From Flavobacteriaceae bacterium (lineage in GTDB: Bacteria; Bacteroidota; Bacteroidia; Flavobacteriales; Flavobacteriaceae), in assembly GCA_002702875.1 (NCBI GenBank), contig PACV01000024.1, positions 1 through 52,717 on the forward strand: a DNA stretch of 52,717 nt, written 5' to 3'. Below the pieces are notes generated by a model that was given only the letters and a program-made list of their open reading frames with translations, was not told the DNA's origin and did not search any database. The position numbers and the translations under genes were made by a program. Below are positions 38,786 through 47,193 of the stretch, piece by piece (position 1 is the first letter of the stretch; every line of letters begins with the position of its first letter).

Positions 38786-39211
38786 ATGAGTAATACGACT
38801 TTTACAATGATCAAACCTGACGCGATTGAAGCTAATAATCATGGCTTTATTTTAGAGAAAATTTTAGCATCTGGTTTTAAAATTATAGCAATGAAGATGG
38901 TTTTACTTTCTAAATATCAAGCAAAAAAATTTTATAAAATTCATGATGGTAAACCCTTTTATAAAGATTTAATTGATTTTATAACAAGAGGTCCTGTAAT
39001 AGTAGCAGTTTTGAACAAAAAAAATGCAGTTGAAGATTTTAGGAGTTTGATTGGTGCAACAGATCCTAATAAGGCTGAAAATGGAACAATTAGAAAACTA
39101 TTTGCTAAGTCGGTAGGTGAAAATGCAATTCATGGTTCAGATAGTGACGACAATGCAAAAATTGAATCATCATTTCATTTTTCAACTAATGAAATTTTTA
39201 ATGAAACTTAA
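38786..39211 (+). CDS. ndk: Nucleoside diphosphate kinase
   Basis: Balances NTP and dNTP pools by phosphate transfer through a phosphohistidine. TFTMIKPDA at the N-terminus, GPVIVAVL and the catalytic-histidine block ENAIHGSDSDDNAKIES are present; the histidine is His118 or thereabouts. At 141 residues it is complete. It has a strong candidate promoter, is monocistronic, and its 3' end overlaps the convergent DUF721 gene by 14 bases. Confidence 0.97.
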   Translation: MSNTTFTMIKPDAIEANNHGFILEKILASGFKIIAMKMVLLSKYQAKKFYKIHDGKPFYKDLIDFITRGPVIVAVLNKKNAVEDFRSLIGATDPNKAENGTIRKLFAKSVGENAIHGSDSDDNAKIESSFHFSTNEIFNET

Positions 39212-39491
39212 TTTCTTTAATTCTTTCTTGACCTAATTCATCATTTAATAATTTTATAATGGTATCAGCTCTATAAACTAATTCATTTTTTAAAGGAGCA
39301 GATGACAGCTTTACAAAAATAATTTGCTTGTTAAGTGTTATATTAGTTGTAAAAGTGTTAATATTTTTTCCCATTACATTTTTCCAAGCATCTTTAATTC
39401 TTATTTCTAAAAGACCATTGTTGAGTTTTTTATTTAATAAAATTTTATCAATAACATTTTTAACTGAAACTGGATTTTTTTTCTTATTCAT
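39198..39491 (-). CDS. DUF721 (DciA-like) protein
   Basis: A small basic protein, about 97 residues from ATG 39491 (MNKKKNPVSVK). A TTG 15 bases further upstream is possible but would deepen the overlap with recF from 8 to 23 bases. The family core is visible: AWKNVMGKNINTFTTNI, KQIIFVKLSSAPLKNELVY and INDELGQERIKEIKFH-like C-terminus. DciA-type DUF721 proteins help load the replicative helicase in bacteria lacking DnaC; whether this short Bacteroidota form does so is unproven. It is coupled to recF, itself a replication-repair gene. Confidence 0.82.
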   Translation of the reverse strand: MNKKKNPVSVKNVIDKILLNKKLNNGLLEIRIKDAWKNVMGKNINTFTTNITLNKQIIFVKLSSAPLKNELVYRADTIIKLLNDELGQERIKEIKFH

Positions 39492-40575
39492 TAAAAGGTA
39501 ATTCAAAAATTTTAAATGTTGATTTTGTTTTTTTTATCGCAGAAGATGTTCTATCGTAGTGAGTGTCAGTAATGAACACCTGTCCAAATTTTTCGTCTTC
39601 AATTAAACTCATGATCAATTCAACTTTAATTTGGTCTAATTTGTCAAAAATATCATCAAATAGTATAATTGGATGAAATTTATTATTTTTCTTAATAAAA
39701 TCAAATTGAGCTATCTTTAGGGCAATTACAAAAGTTTTTTGTTGACCTTGACTCCCAAATTTTTTTATTGATTTACCATGTATTTTGAAAATCAAATCAT
39801 CTTTATGAATTCCACAGTTAGTATAATTGCTATATCTATCGTTTTCTAAATTATTTTTAAATAAACTAGTATAATCACTTTCATTTAGTTGACTTTTATA
39901 ATCAATTGAAATTTCCTCATCAGAGTGTGATAGAAGTTTATATTGAATTTTGAAAAATGAAATAAAATTTTTTAAAAATTTTTTTCTAGTTTCATATATA
40001 GGAATTCCAACAGATTCAATTTGTTGGTCATAAATTTTTAAAGTTTCTAGATCGAATCTATTTGAATTAGAAAAATTTTTCAGTAAAGTATTCCTTTGTA
40101 AAATTAACTTGTTGTAAGTAATTAAATTCTTTAGATATGATGGATTAATTTGACTGATTATTCCATCAATAAAACGTCTTCTGTAAAAACTTCCTTCAGA
40201 TATTAAATCTCTGTCGTATGGAGATATCATAATTAATGGGAAATAACCAATGTGGTCAGATATTTTTTTATAAATTTTTCCATTTCTTTTTAAAATCTTT
40301 TTCTTACCCTTTTTAAAACTACAATTGACTTTCTCTTCTTTTTTACTTCGAAGAAAATCACCTTCAAGCATAAAAAAATCTTTATTAAAGTTGATGTTTT
40401 GTGTTGAATTATTATTCAGATAGCTTTTACCAAGACATAAGTGATAAATTGAATCTAGTATATTTGATTTACCAGCTCCGTTATTTCCAATAAAACAATT
40501 TATTTTTTTATCAAAAAAAAGTTTTTGCTCAATTATATTTTTATAATTTAATATTTGGATTGAGTTTAATAACAT
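39484..40575 (-). CDS. recF: DNA replication and repair protein RecF
   Basis: SMC-like ATPase that helps load RecA at gaps with RecO and RecR. Walker A GNNGAGKSNILDS at about residues 30-42, FIDGIISQINPSYL, signature GSQGQQKTFVIALK and Walker B ILFDDIFDKLD are all visible. At 363 residues it is full length. It is not beside dnaA-dnaN-gyrB as in many bacteria; here it pairs with DUF721. Divergent from the TPR membrane protein across a 107-base AT-rich gap. Confidence 0.95.
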   Translation of the reverse strand: MLLNSIQILNYKNIIEQKLFFDKKINCFIGNNGAGKSNILDSIYHLCLGKSYLNNNSTQNINFNKDFFMLEGDFLRSKKEEKVNCSFKKGKKKILKRNGKIYKKISDHIGYFPLIMISPYDRDLISEGSFYRRRFIDGIISQINPSYLKNLITYNKLILQRNTLLKNFSNSNRFDLETLKIYDQQIESVGIPIYETRKKFLKNFISFFKIQYKLLSHSDEEISIDYKSQLNESDYTSLFKNNLENDRYSNYTNCGIHKDDLIFKIHGKSIKKFGSQGQQKTFVIALKIAQFDFIKKNNKFHPIILFDDIFDKLDQIKVELIMSLIEDEKFGQVFITDTHYDRTSSAIKKTKSTFKIFELPFNE

Positions 40576-40660
40576 TAAGATTTATTAATATTAAATTTAA
40601 AATAAGCTTTTTTTGTTTCAAAGTTTAATTTTATCATTTAATTTTTTAAAATAAAAAAAG

Positions 40661-40668
40661 TAATTTTG
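40661..40668 (+). promoter_or_regulatory. Candidate -7 element for the TPR-ribH operon
   Basis: TAATTTTG matches TAnnTTTG and lies 14 bases before the ATG at 40683. No TTG is seen 19-22 bases upstream. The rest of the 107-base recF gap is featureless AT-rich DNA. Confidence 0.4.
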
Positions 40669-40682
40669 AAAAAAAATTATGA

Positions 40683-41441
40683 ATGGCAACATATAAAAAA
40701 AGAGGCAGTTTAAAATCAAAAGTAGTAGTTGAAAATGATCTCAGTAATTCAAAAACTGCAGAGGTATTTCAAAACCTTGATTTAGGTGCCAGTAAAGCAG
40801 AAAATTTTGTAGCTAAATATCAAAATGGTATATTAATTTTTCTTGCAACAGTAACTATTTCTGTTCTTGCTTATTTAGGTTATAGAACATATGTTTTTAA
40901 TCCACTTAAAATAGAGGCATCCAGTGAAATAAGTCAAGCTCAATATTATTTTAATATAGCCTTAGACGATAAAGACTCTGACTCATTGTTTAAATTAGCT
41001 TTAAATGGTGGTAATGGAAAATACGGTTTTTTGGATATTATAGAAAATTATCCAGGAACTCCTGCTTCTGAGTTAGCAAAATATAGTGCTGGAATTTCAT
41101 TTATTAGACTCAAGCAATTTAATGAAGGAATAAGTTTATTAAAGGAATTTGAATCCGATGATAAAATCTTAACTAGTTTAGCAGCCGGCGTTATTGGTGA
41201 TTCTTATTTAGAGCTTAATGAATTGGATAATTCTCTTAAATTTTATGAAAAGGCTATATCAATTAATCAAAATTCATTTACAACTCCAAAGCTTCTTTTT
41301 AAAGCTGCAACTTTAGCCTCCCACATGAAAAAAAACCAAATTGCAGAAAAATATTATAAAGAAATTTCAAATTTATATCCTGATTTTGAGCAGATAAATT
41401 TTGTTAAAGCTGAGATTGGAAGACTTGAAAATTTAAGATAA
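40683..41441 (+). CDS. Membrane-anchored tetratricopeptide repeat protein
   Basis: A 252-residue protein with a charged cytoplasmic N-terminus, one membrane helix at about residues 51-68 (ILIFLATVTISVLAYLGY) and a periplasmic part with TPR pairs (TPASELAKYSAGISFIRLKQFNEG, GDSYLELNELDNSLKFYEKA, LASHMKKNQIAEKYYKEI). The layout is like that of YfgM, a periplasmic chaperone-network partner of SecYEG in E. coli, but sequence similarity by eye is only architectural. Precedes ribH by one base. Confidence 0.82.
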   Translation: MATYKKRGSLKSKVVVENDLSNSKTAEVFQNLDLGASKAENFVAKYQNGILIFLATVTISVLAYLGYRTYVFNPLKIEASSEISQAQYYFNIALDDKDSDSLFKLALNGGNGKYGFLDIIENYPGTPASELAKYSAGISFIRLKQFNEGISLLKEFESDDKILTSLAAGVIGDSYLELNELDNSLKFYEKAISINQNSFTTPKLLFKAATLASHMKKNQIAEKYYKEISNLYPDFEQINFVKAEIGRLENLR

Positions 41442-41442
41442 A

Positions 41443-41922
41443 TTGAATCAACAAAATAAAAATACAAATCATTTTAAAGAATTTGAAAATATAGAAAATT
41501 TAAATTTTGCCATTGTTACATCTGAATGGAATTTTAAAATTACAGATAGATTAACTAATGGACTTGAGAAAGAATTAAAAAAAAACGGTGTACTATCAAA
41601 AAATATAGACAAATACTCTGTTCCAGGAAGTTTTGAACTAATTCATGCGTGCAGTTCACTTATTAATAATTTCCAATATAGCGCAATAATAGTTGTTGGT
41701 TGTATCATAAAAGGTCAGACTTACCATTTTGAATGTATTTCAAATTCAGTTGCAAATTCCATTGGACATTTAAACTCTTTGGGTAGAACACCTGTTGTAT
41801 TCTGTGTTTTAACAGATAATAACATTCAACAATCTCTTAATAGAAGTGGAGGTAAATATGGAAATAAAGGAGAGGAGGCTGCCATTACTGCATTAAGGAT
41901 GGCAACTCTTAAATTTAAATAA
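41443..41922 (+). CDS. ribH: 6,7-dimethyl-8-ribityllumazine synthase
   Basis: Penultimate step of riboflavin synthesis; forms a hollow icosahedral or pentameric assembly. FAIVTSEWN (Trp29, Asn30) binds the aromatic substrate; VPGSFELIHAC, VVGCIIKGQTYHFE (His95 catalytic) and NRSGGKYGNKGEEAAITALRM match the family. At 159 residues it is full length. The start is TTG 41443, one base after the preceding stop; no in-frame ATG exists before the conserved core. Confidence 0.95.
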   Translation: MNQQNKNTNHFKEFENIENLNFAIVTSEWNFKITDRLTNGLEKELKKNGVLSKNIDKYSVPGSFELIHACSSLINNFQYSAIIVVGCIIKGQTYHFECISNSVANSIGHLNSLGRTPVVFCVLTDNNIQQSLNRSGGKYGNKGEEAAITALRMATLKFK

Positions 41923-41954
41923 ATCAAATTATAATTAACTTTATAATAAATGGG

Positions 41955-41962
41955 TATATTTG
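41955..41962 (+). promoter_or_regulatory. Candidate -7 element for the small membrane protein-mutL operon
   Basis: TATATTTG, 19 bases before the GTG at 41982. No good -33 partner is visible. It would let the small protein, mutL and the rhomboids be transcribed separately from ribH. Confidence 0.4.
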
Positions 41963-41981
41963 AAATATCTTAGAAAAAAAA

Positions 41982-42266
41982 GTGAATTTATTTAAGGTTT
42001 TTAATAAGAAAAATAAAAGATATAATTATACTCCAAGATATTACTCAGGTAAATCTAACGAAAGTCCATACAGTTTTGAATCTAAGTTTGAAAAATATAG
42101 AGATATAAATAATAAAAATGATTATAGGGGAAGTTGGGAGAAAGTCAGACTTGAAATGAGAAATAGAAAAAATGCGTCATCATCTCCTTTATTAATTGTA
42201 ATTTTCTTTATTCTTCTAATTATTTTTTTGATATTCATAGATTTTGATTTGTCAATTTTTTTTTAA
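41982..42266 (+). CDS. Small conserved membrane protein between ribH and mutL
   Basis: A 94-residue protein starting with GTG. A basic, tyrosine-rich N-terminal part (KRYNYTPRYYSGKS) and a central charged region precede one C-terminal helix (PLLIVIFFILLIIFLIFIDF) ending DLSIFF. This family sits between ribH and mutL in Flavobacteriia and is sometimes labelled riboflavin synthase subunit beta; nothing in the sequence resembles that enzyme, and the label probably comes from the neighbouring gene. Function unknown. mutL starts 9 bases downstream. Confidence 0.8.
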   Translation: MNLFKVFNKKNKRYNYTPRYYSGKSNESPYSFESKFEKYRDINNKNDYRGSWEKVRLEMRNRKNASSSPLLIVIFFILLIIFLIFIDFDLSIFF

Positions 42267-42275
42267 ATAATTGAT

Positions 42276-44024
42276 ATGAATGATGTTATTAATATTTTAC
42301 CAGATCATGTTGCCAATCAAATTGCTGCTGGAGAGGTTATAAATAGGCCATCCTCTGTTGTTAAAGAACTAATTGACAACTCCATTGACGCCAAATCAAC
42401 TGCCATTAAGATTTTAATTGAAAATGGTGGAAAAAAGTCTATCCAAATAATTGACAATGGTTTTGGCATGACTATCAATGATGCGAAAATTGCATTTAAG
42501 AGACATTCAACTTCAAAATTAAAATCAACTTCAGATTTATTTTCAATAAATACAAAAGGTTTTAGAGGTGAGGCACTATGTTCAATTTCTTCAATCTCAA
42601 TTGTTGAATTAAAAACAAGACAACTCAATGATGAATTTTCTTTAAATTTCATAATAGAGAATAATCTTTTTAAAGATGAAAAATTTGATTTAAGTCCTAA
42701 AGGGACTTCAATAACGGTCAAAAATCTTTTTTATAACGTTCCTGCTAGGAGAAAATTTTTAAAATCAGATTCGGTAGAACTGAAATATATAATTGATGAA
42801 GTACAGAGAGCTTCTATATCTCATCCTGAAATTCATTTTATTTTTTATAACAACAAAACTGAAATCTTTAACTTTAAACCTAAAAATCTAAAGTCCAGAA
42901 TTTTAGATGTATTTGGTAAAAAAATTGATGAGATGCTTGTTCCTATTTCGGAGAAAACTCCTGTTATTAATATTTCAGGTTATATTTTAAAGCCAGAATT
43001 TGCAAGAAAAAGTAAACCAATTCAATTTTTTTTCGTAAACAAAAGATTTATTAAAAGTTCATTTTTCAACCACTCTGTTCTCTCAGCATTTGAGGGTTTG
43101 TTGAGAGATGGTTATAGACCAGGTTATTTTCTATTTTTTGAGGTTAAGAATGATTCTATTGACATTAATATTCATCCAAATAAAATTGAGGTGAAATTTG
43201 AAAACGAACAAAGTATATATTCAATTCTAAAAGCTTCAATTAAACATAGTTTGGGAATTTTCAGTGTAATTCCAGCTATTGACTTTGATTATAAATCAGA
43301 ATTTGATTCAAGTAATAAAAAACTGCAAAAAAATATAAAACCACCAACAATTGAAATAAACTCAAACTTTAATCCCTTCATTTCAAAAGATAAGGAAATT
43401 AAAAATGAAACTTTTTTTAAAATTGAATCAAAGTCATTCAAAAATTTTGATGAAAAATTAGACAATACTAATACTAAAATATTTCAAATTATGGAAAAAT
43501 ATATAGTTTGTAATATACAATCAAAACTTTTAATAATCAATCAAGAACGAGCTCATCAAAGAATACTATATGAAAAATTTTTAAGAGAAATTACACAAGA
43601 AAGTATTTCAACTCAAAAACTTTTAATTCCTCTAAAATTTGAGTTCCCAAAATCTTTTCATTTAAATAAAATAAGAGTTGAACTTGAGGAATCAGGTTTT
43701 TTATTTGGAAATCATGATAATGAATCTTTTGAAATTACTGGAATTCCATCAAATATTGATAAAGAAAATACCGAAACCATTGTTTATGATATTATTAATT
43801 CAGTTGAAAATGAGAGTGAAACTGATAATACCAGTATTGTTGATATGATTGCTAAATCATTATCAAAAAAAAATGCTGTAGGTAAAAAAACCTTAAAAAA
43901 AGTTGAGCAAGAAAGAATATTAGATGATCTTTTTTGTTGTAAAGAAAATTTAATTTCACCATTTGGAAAAAAAATATTTTTTAGTCTTACAATTAATGAG
44001 ATTGACAATAAATTTAAAATATGA
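42276..44024 (+). CDS. mutL: DNA mismatch repair protein MutL
   Basis: Links MutS recognition to downstream repair. The GHKL ATPase is intact: VVKELIDNSIDAKS (Glu31, Asn35), IIDNGFGM, TKGFRGEALCSIS and KGTSITVKNLFYNVPARRKFL. A linker (about 330-400) leads to the C-terminal dimerisation domain. The endonuclease motif DQHA(X)2E(X)4E is not conserved: the equivalent is NQERAHQR beginning at Asn422, and CPHGRP is replaced by SPFGKK. At 582 residues it is normal for Bacteroidota. ATGA overlap with the first rhomboid gene. Confidence 0.95.
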   Translation: MNDVINILPDHVANQIAAGEVINRPSSVVKELIDNSIDAKSTAIKILIENGGKKSIQIIDNGFGMTINDAKIAFKRHSTSKLKSTSDLFSINTKGFRGEALCSISSISIVELKTRQLNDEFSLNFIIENNLFKDEKFDLSPKGTSITVKNLFYNVPARRKFLKSDSVELKYIIDEVQRASISHPEIHFIFYNNKTEIFNFKPKNLKSRILDVFGKKIDEMLVPISEKTPVINISGYILKPEFARKSKPIQFFFVNKRFIKSSFFNHSVLSAFEGLLRDGYRPGYFLFFEVKNDSIDINIHPNKIEVKFENEQSIYSILKASIKHSLGIFSVIPAIDFDYKSEFDSSNKKLQKNIKPPTIEINSNFNPFISKDKEIKNETFFKIESKSFKNFDEKLDNTNTKIFQIMEKYIVCNIQSKLLIINQERAHQRILYEKFLREITQESISTQKLLIPLKFEFPKSFHLNKIRVELEESGFLFGNHDNESFEITGIPSNIDKENTETIVYDIINSVENESETDNTSIVDMIAKSLSKKNAVGKKTLKKVEQERILDDLFCCKENLISPFGKKIFFSLTINEIDNKFKI

Positions 44025-44761
44025 GAGGTATTTCAGATTTAATTAAGCATTTAGTTATAATTAATGTAATTTTCTTCTTTTCAACTTTCATTTTTGGAAA
44101 TATTGTATACGATTTGTTTGCACTACATTATTTTGAAAATGAAAAATTTGAGTATTGGCAACTTTTGTCTCATATGTTTATGCACGGAAATATCAATCAT
44201 ATTTTATTTAATATGTTTGGTTTATGGATGTTTGGTTCTCCTCTTGAAAAAATGTGGGGTAAAAATAAATTTTTATTTTTTTATATCTCAGCTGGATTAG
44301 GAGCAGCTGCCCTGCAAATGATAATGTATTACGTCCAATTTTCTTCAATTAGTGATCAGATCATACAGTTAGGTTATGGCACAGACTCATTAAATAAGTT
44401 GTTAAATGAAGGTTTGTATGATCCTAGGATACTTGAGGTTGTAAATGAATCTGATTTAATTGATTTAATTAGAAATTACAATTCCTCGATGGTTGGTGCT
44501 TCAGGAGCAATATATGGTATTTTAGTTGCATTTGCATTGATCTTTCCAAATTCAGAATTATTTATTTTATTCTTACCTTTTCCAATAAAAGCAAAATTTT
44601 TGGTTCCAATTTTAATTCTTGGAGATATATTCTTTGGATTCAGTTCTTATTCAGTTGGTCCAATTGCACATTTTGCCCATATTGGTGGGGCATTAACTGG
44701 ATTTTTAATAATGTGGTATTGGAAAAAAAATCAATTTAATAAAAACAGGTGGGATCTATGA
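44021..44761 (+). CDS. Rhomboid intramembrane serine protease 1
   Basis: A 246-residue protease with six or more helices. The conserved HMFMHGNINHILFNMFGLWMFG begins at residue 51; the catalytic serine is Ser161 in VGASGAIYG and the histidine His220 in AHIGGALTG. An insertion of about 45 residues between helices 3 and 4 (SSISDQIIQLGYGTDSLNKL onward) is usual for this subgroup. Substrates unknown. Overlaps mutL upstream (ATGA) and the second rhomboid downstream. Confidence 0.93.
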   Translation: MRGISDLIKHLVIINVIFFFSTFIFGNIVYDLFALHYFENEKFEYWQLLSHMFMHGNINHILFNMFGLWMFGSPLEKMWGKNKFLFFYISAGLGAAALQMIMYYVQFSSISDQIIQLGYGTDSLNKLLNEGLYDPRILEVVNESDLIDLIRNYNSSMVGASGAIYGILVAFALIFPNSELFILFLPFPIKAKFLVPILILGDIFFGFSSYSVGPIAHFAHIGGALTGFLIMWYWKKNQFNKNRWDL

Positions 44762-45588
44762 ATTTAATAAATAGAGCATATTCAAGATTTGTATTATTAA
44801 ATATTGCTGAAAAGCTAATTGTTATAAATATTCTTTTTTTCGCATTTCCATATTTAATTAATGGAATAATATTTCTTTTTGGACAACAAGCCTTAATTAA
44901 TTTAAATTTTTTAAAACTTTCTCCTGAGTTTTCGAAAATAATTGTTCAACCCTGGTCTATTGTAACATATAGTTTTATTCATGGAGGATTTGGTCATATT
45001 TTATGGAATATGCTTCTGTTATATTTTTCTTCTCAATTCTTTTTTAATCTTTTTTCAAAACAAAAATTCATAAATACCTATTTTCTTGGAGTTATATTAG
45101 GTGGAATTTTATTTGTATTTAGTTATCATATTTTTCCTGTCTTTAAAGGTTTAAATGTTAATTTAATTGGATCCTCAGCTGGAGTAATGGCTGTGATTAT
45201 ATTTATTTGTACTTATACACCAGATCAAGAGATAAGAATACTATTTTTTAACTTAAAGTTAAAGTACATTGGTATTATTTTGATTACAATTAATGTTATT
45301 CAATTACCGTCCGGAAATGCTGGTGGAAATATTGCACATCTAGGAGGAGCATTGTTTGGTTTTCTTTATGCATTTAATCTAAAGAAAGGTATTGATATAG
45401 CTAATAGTTTTGAAACTTTTTTGAACTATTTTTCAAAATTATTTGTTGTTGAAAAAAAAGAAAAAAAATATATTAATAGTAATATTAAACAAAAAAAAAT
45501 TGACGAAATCTTAGATAAAATAAATAAGTCTGGATATGATAGTCTCACAAAAGAGGAAAAAGATTTTTTATTTAAAGCTGGAAAATAA
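44758..45588 (+). CDS. Rhomboid intramembrane serine protease 2
   Basis: A 276-residue paralogue directly after rhomboid 1. Catalytic Ser140 in IGSSAGVMA and His194 in AHLGGALFGF; YSFIHGGFGHILWNM is the helix-2 motif. It lacks the loop insertion of copy 1 and has a soluble C-terminal tail (KKIDEILDKINKSGYDSLTKEEKDFLF region) of the short helical type found at the end of many Flavobacteriia rhomboids. ATG 44758 overlaps the previous stop as ATGA; the GTG three codons earlier is less likely. Confidence 0.92.
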   Translation: MNLINRAYSRFVLLNIAEKLIVINILFFAFPYLINGIIFLFGQQALINLNFLKLSPEFSKIIVQPWSIVTYSFIHGGFGHILWNMLLLYFSSQFFFNLFSKQKFINTYFLGVILGGILFVFSYHIFPVFKGLNVNLIGSSAGVMAVIIFICTYTPDQEIRILFFNLKLKYIGIILITINVIQLPSGNAGGNIAHLGGALFGFLYAFNLKKGIDIANSFETFLNYFSKLFVVEKKEKKYINSNIKQKKIDEILDKINKSGYDSLTKEEKDFLFKAGK

Positions 45589-45594
45589 ATTTTA

Positions 45595-46608
45595 ATGAAA
45601 TTATCATTTTTAGATAAAATTATTTTAGCACTAAATCTAATCTTTTTGTTCTTTCAACTCAAAGATTTTGGGTTGTTGCCTAGATATTTAAATTTTTATA
45701 TAATTGATTTATTTTATCCCTATATAATAATTTTAAATATTTTATTTTTTTTATTCTGGATAATCAGATACAAATGGCCTTTTGTTCTGTTTATCCCGTT
45801 TACTCTTTTTTTTAATAATTGGTCATTGATATATAATTTTCCAAGTAATATAATAAGAAATAGTAATAACTCTTCAAAAATCATGAGTTATAATGTTAGA
45901 CTTTTTAACAAGTACTCTTGGATTGAAAATACAGATGTACCAGATGATATTCTAAGATTTATAGATTCTAAAAAACCAGATGTAATTTGCTTTCAGGAAT
46001 ATTCAGTAAAAGATGCACCTCATTTCAAACAATATCCTCATAAGTTTATTCACAAAACTAAAATTGGAGGCAATTCAGGTCTCGCTATATTCTCTAAATT
46101 TAAAATTGTAAATCAAGGATTTATAAATTTTGAAGACTCAAACAATGGTGCAATTTTCTCAGATATAATAATAAAAAATGATACAATAAGAATTTATAAT
46201 ATTCATTTAGAATCCTTAAGGATGAATCTTTCAGATAAAAATAAACTATCAATAGATGAATCAAATGATATTCCATTAAAATTAAATAGAGTATTTGACA
46301 AACAGATTGATCAAATAAAACTTTTTCAAACTTTTGATAAAAAAAATTTCTATCCAACTATAATATGTACCGATATTAATAATTCACAGTTTTCAGAAGC
46401 TTACAACAAAATTAAAGGCAAAAAAATAGATGGTTTTAAAAGTAAAGGGGTAGGGTTGGGATCAACATTTAATTATAAACTTTTTCCATTTAGAATAGAT
46501 TATATTTTTTTAGATCAAAAATTTAAAATTTATCAATTCAAAACTTTTTCTGAAGTTGATTATTCTGATCATAAACCAATAATGGCAGAATTTGAATTAT
46601 TGAATTGA
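45595..46608 (+). CDS. Endonuclease/exonuclease/phosphatase family membrane protein
   Basis: A 337-residue protein with two or three N-terminal membrane helices (about residues 8-90) and an EEP-fold domain: MSYNVRLFNKYSW, DVICFQEYS (metal Glu), YNIHLES, TDINNSQFSEAY and the C-terminal YSDHKPIMAEF (catalytic Asp-His). The substrate may be a phospho- or sphingolipid or a nucleic acid; it cannot be told here. Its stop overlaps the convergent wbqC-like gene by 12 bases. Confidence 0.88.
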   Translation: MKLSFLDKIILALNLIFLFFQLKDFGLLPRYLNFYIIDLFYPYIIILNILFFLFWIIRYKWPFVLFIPFTLFFNNWSLIYNFPSNIIRNSNNSSKIMSYNVRLFNKYSWIENTDVPDDILRFIDSKKPDVICFQEYSVKDAPHFKQYPHKFIHKTKIGGNSGLAIFSKFKIVNQGFINFEDSNNGAIFSDIIIKNDTIRIYNIHLESLRMNLSDKNKLSIDESNDIPLKLNRVFDKQIDQIKLFQTFDKKNFYPTIICTDINNSQFSEAYNKIKGKKIDGFKSKGVGLGSTFNYKLFPFRIDYIFLDQKFKIYQFKTFSEVDYSDHKPIMAEFELLN

Positions 46609-47193
46609 ATTAAGATAATTATTGCTTTCAGGACCTATATTGAAAATCAAGTCAAGTATGCTTAAATTTTTAATAAAACCATATTTGTATTCGAAAACTT
46701 GAGGATATTTTGGAAATTTTTTTTCATTTTTACCTTTTGTTTGTATAAGTTTTTCATTATCAGTAAAAACACCACTCATATTAAATTTTTTTTTAAAATC
46801 TAATTTATAATTTAATAAACTAATAATCTTCTCAGTTATAGCAATATTAAAATGAGAAAGCAGTTTATAATCCTTGAAAAAAATTTCTTTTATATCAGAA
46901 TAGTAAAAATCAAAAAAAGGAGAAGAGCTGTAACAATTTAAAATTGTTTTCCAATGTCTTAATCGCCATTTTTGGTCGTTACATATATACTTTTCGTTAT
47001 CAGTTTTACCATTTTTTTTAACAGGTATTGATAATCTAATTATTCCATTTGGTCCATAAAGAAAAGTTCTATTTCTATATGTTTTTTTTTTATAAAAACT
47101 ATTTAAATTCCAAGTTAATTCTTTATGTTTGACTAGTTCAGATATGTAAAAAATATTTGGAAAATAAACAGGATAAATATTTAAATTACTCAC
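46597..47193 (-). CDS. WbqC-like family protein
   Basis: A 198-residue protein of the WbqC-like family, often found in polysaccharide loci but, in Flavobacteriia, next to lep[66 protein letters not shown] match it. The activity is unproven. The start is GTG at 47193, overlapping the lepB stop as GTGA. The 3' end overlaps the convergent EEP gene. Confidence 0.85.
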   Translation of the reverse strand: MSNLNIYPVYFPNIFYISELVKHKELTWNLNSFYKKKTYRNRTFLYGPNGIIRLSIPVKKNGKTDNEKYICNDQKWRLRHWKTILNCYSSSPFFDFYYSDIKEIFFKDYKLLSHFNIAITEKIISLLNYKLDFKKKFNMSGVFTDNEKLIQTKGKNEKKFPKYPQVFEYKYGFIKNLSILDLIFNIGPESNNYLNSIQ

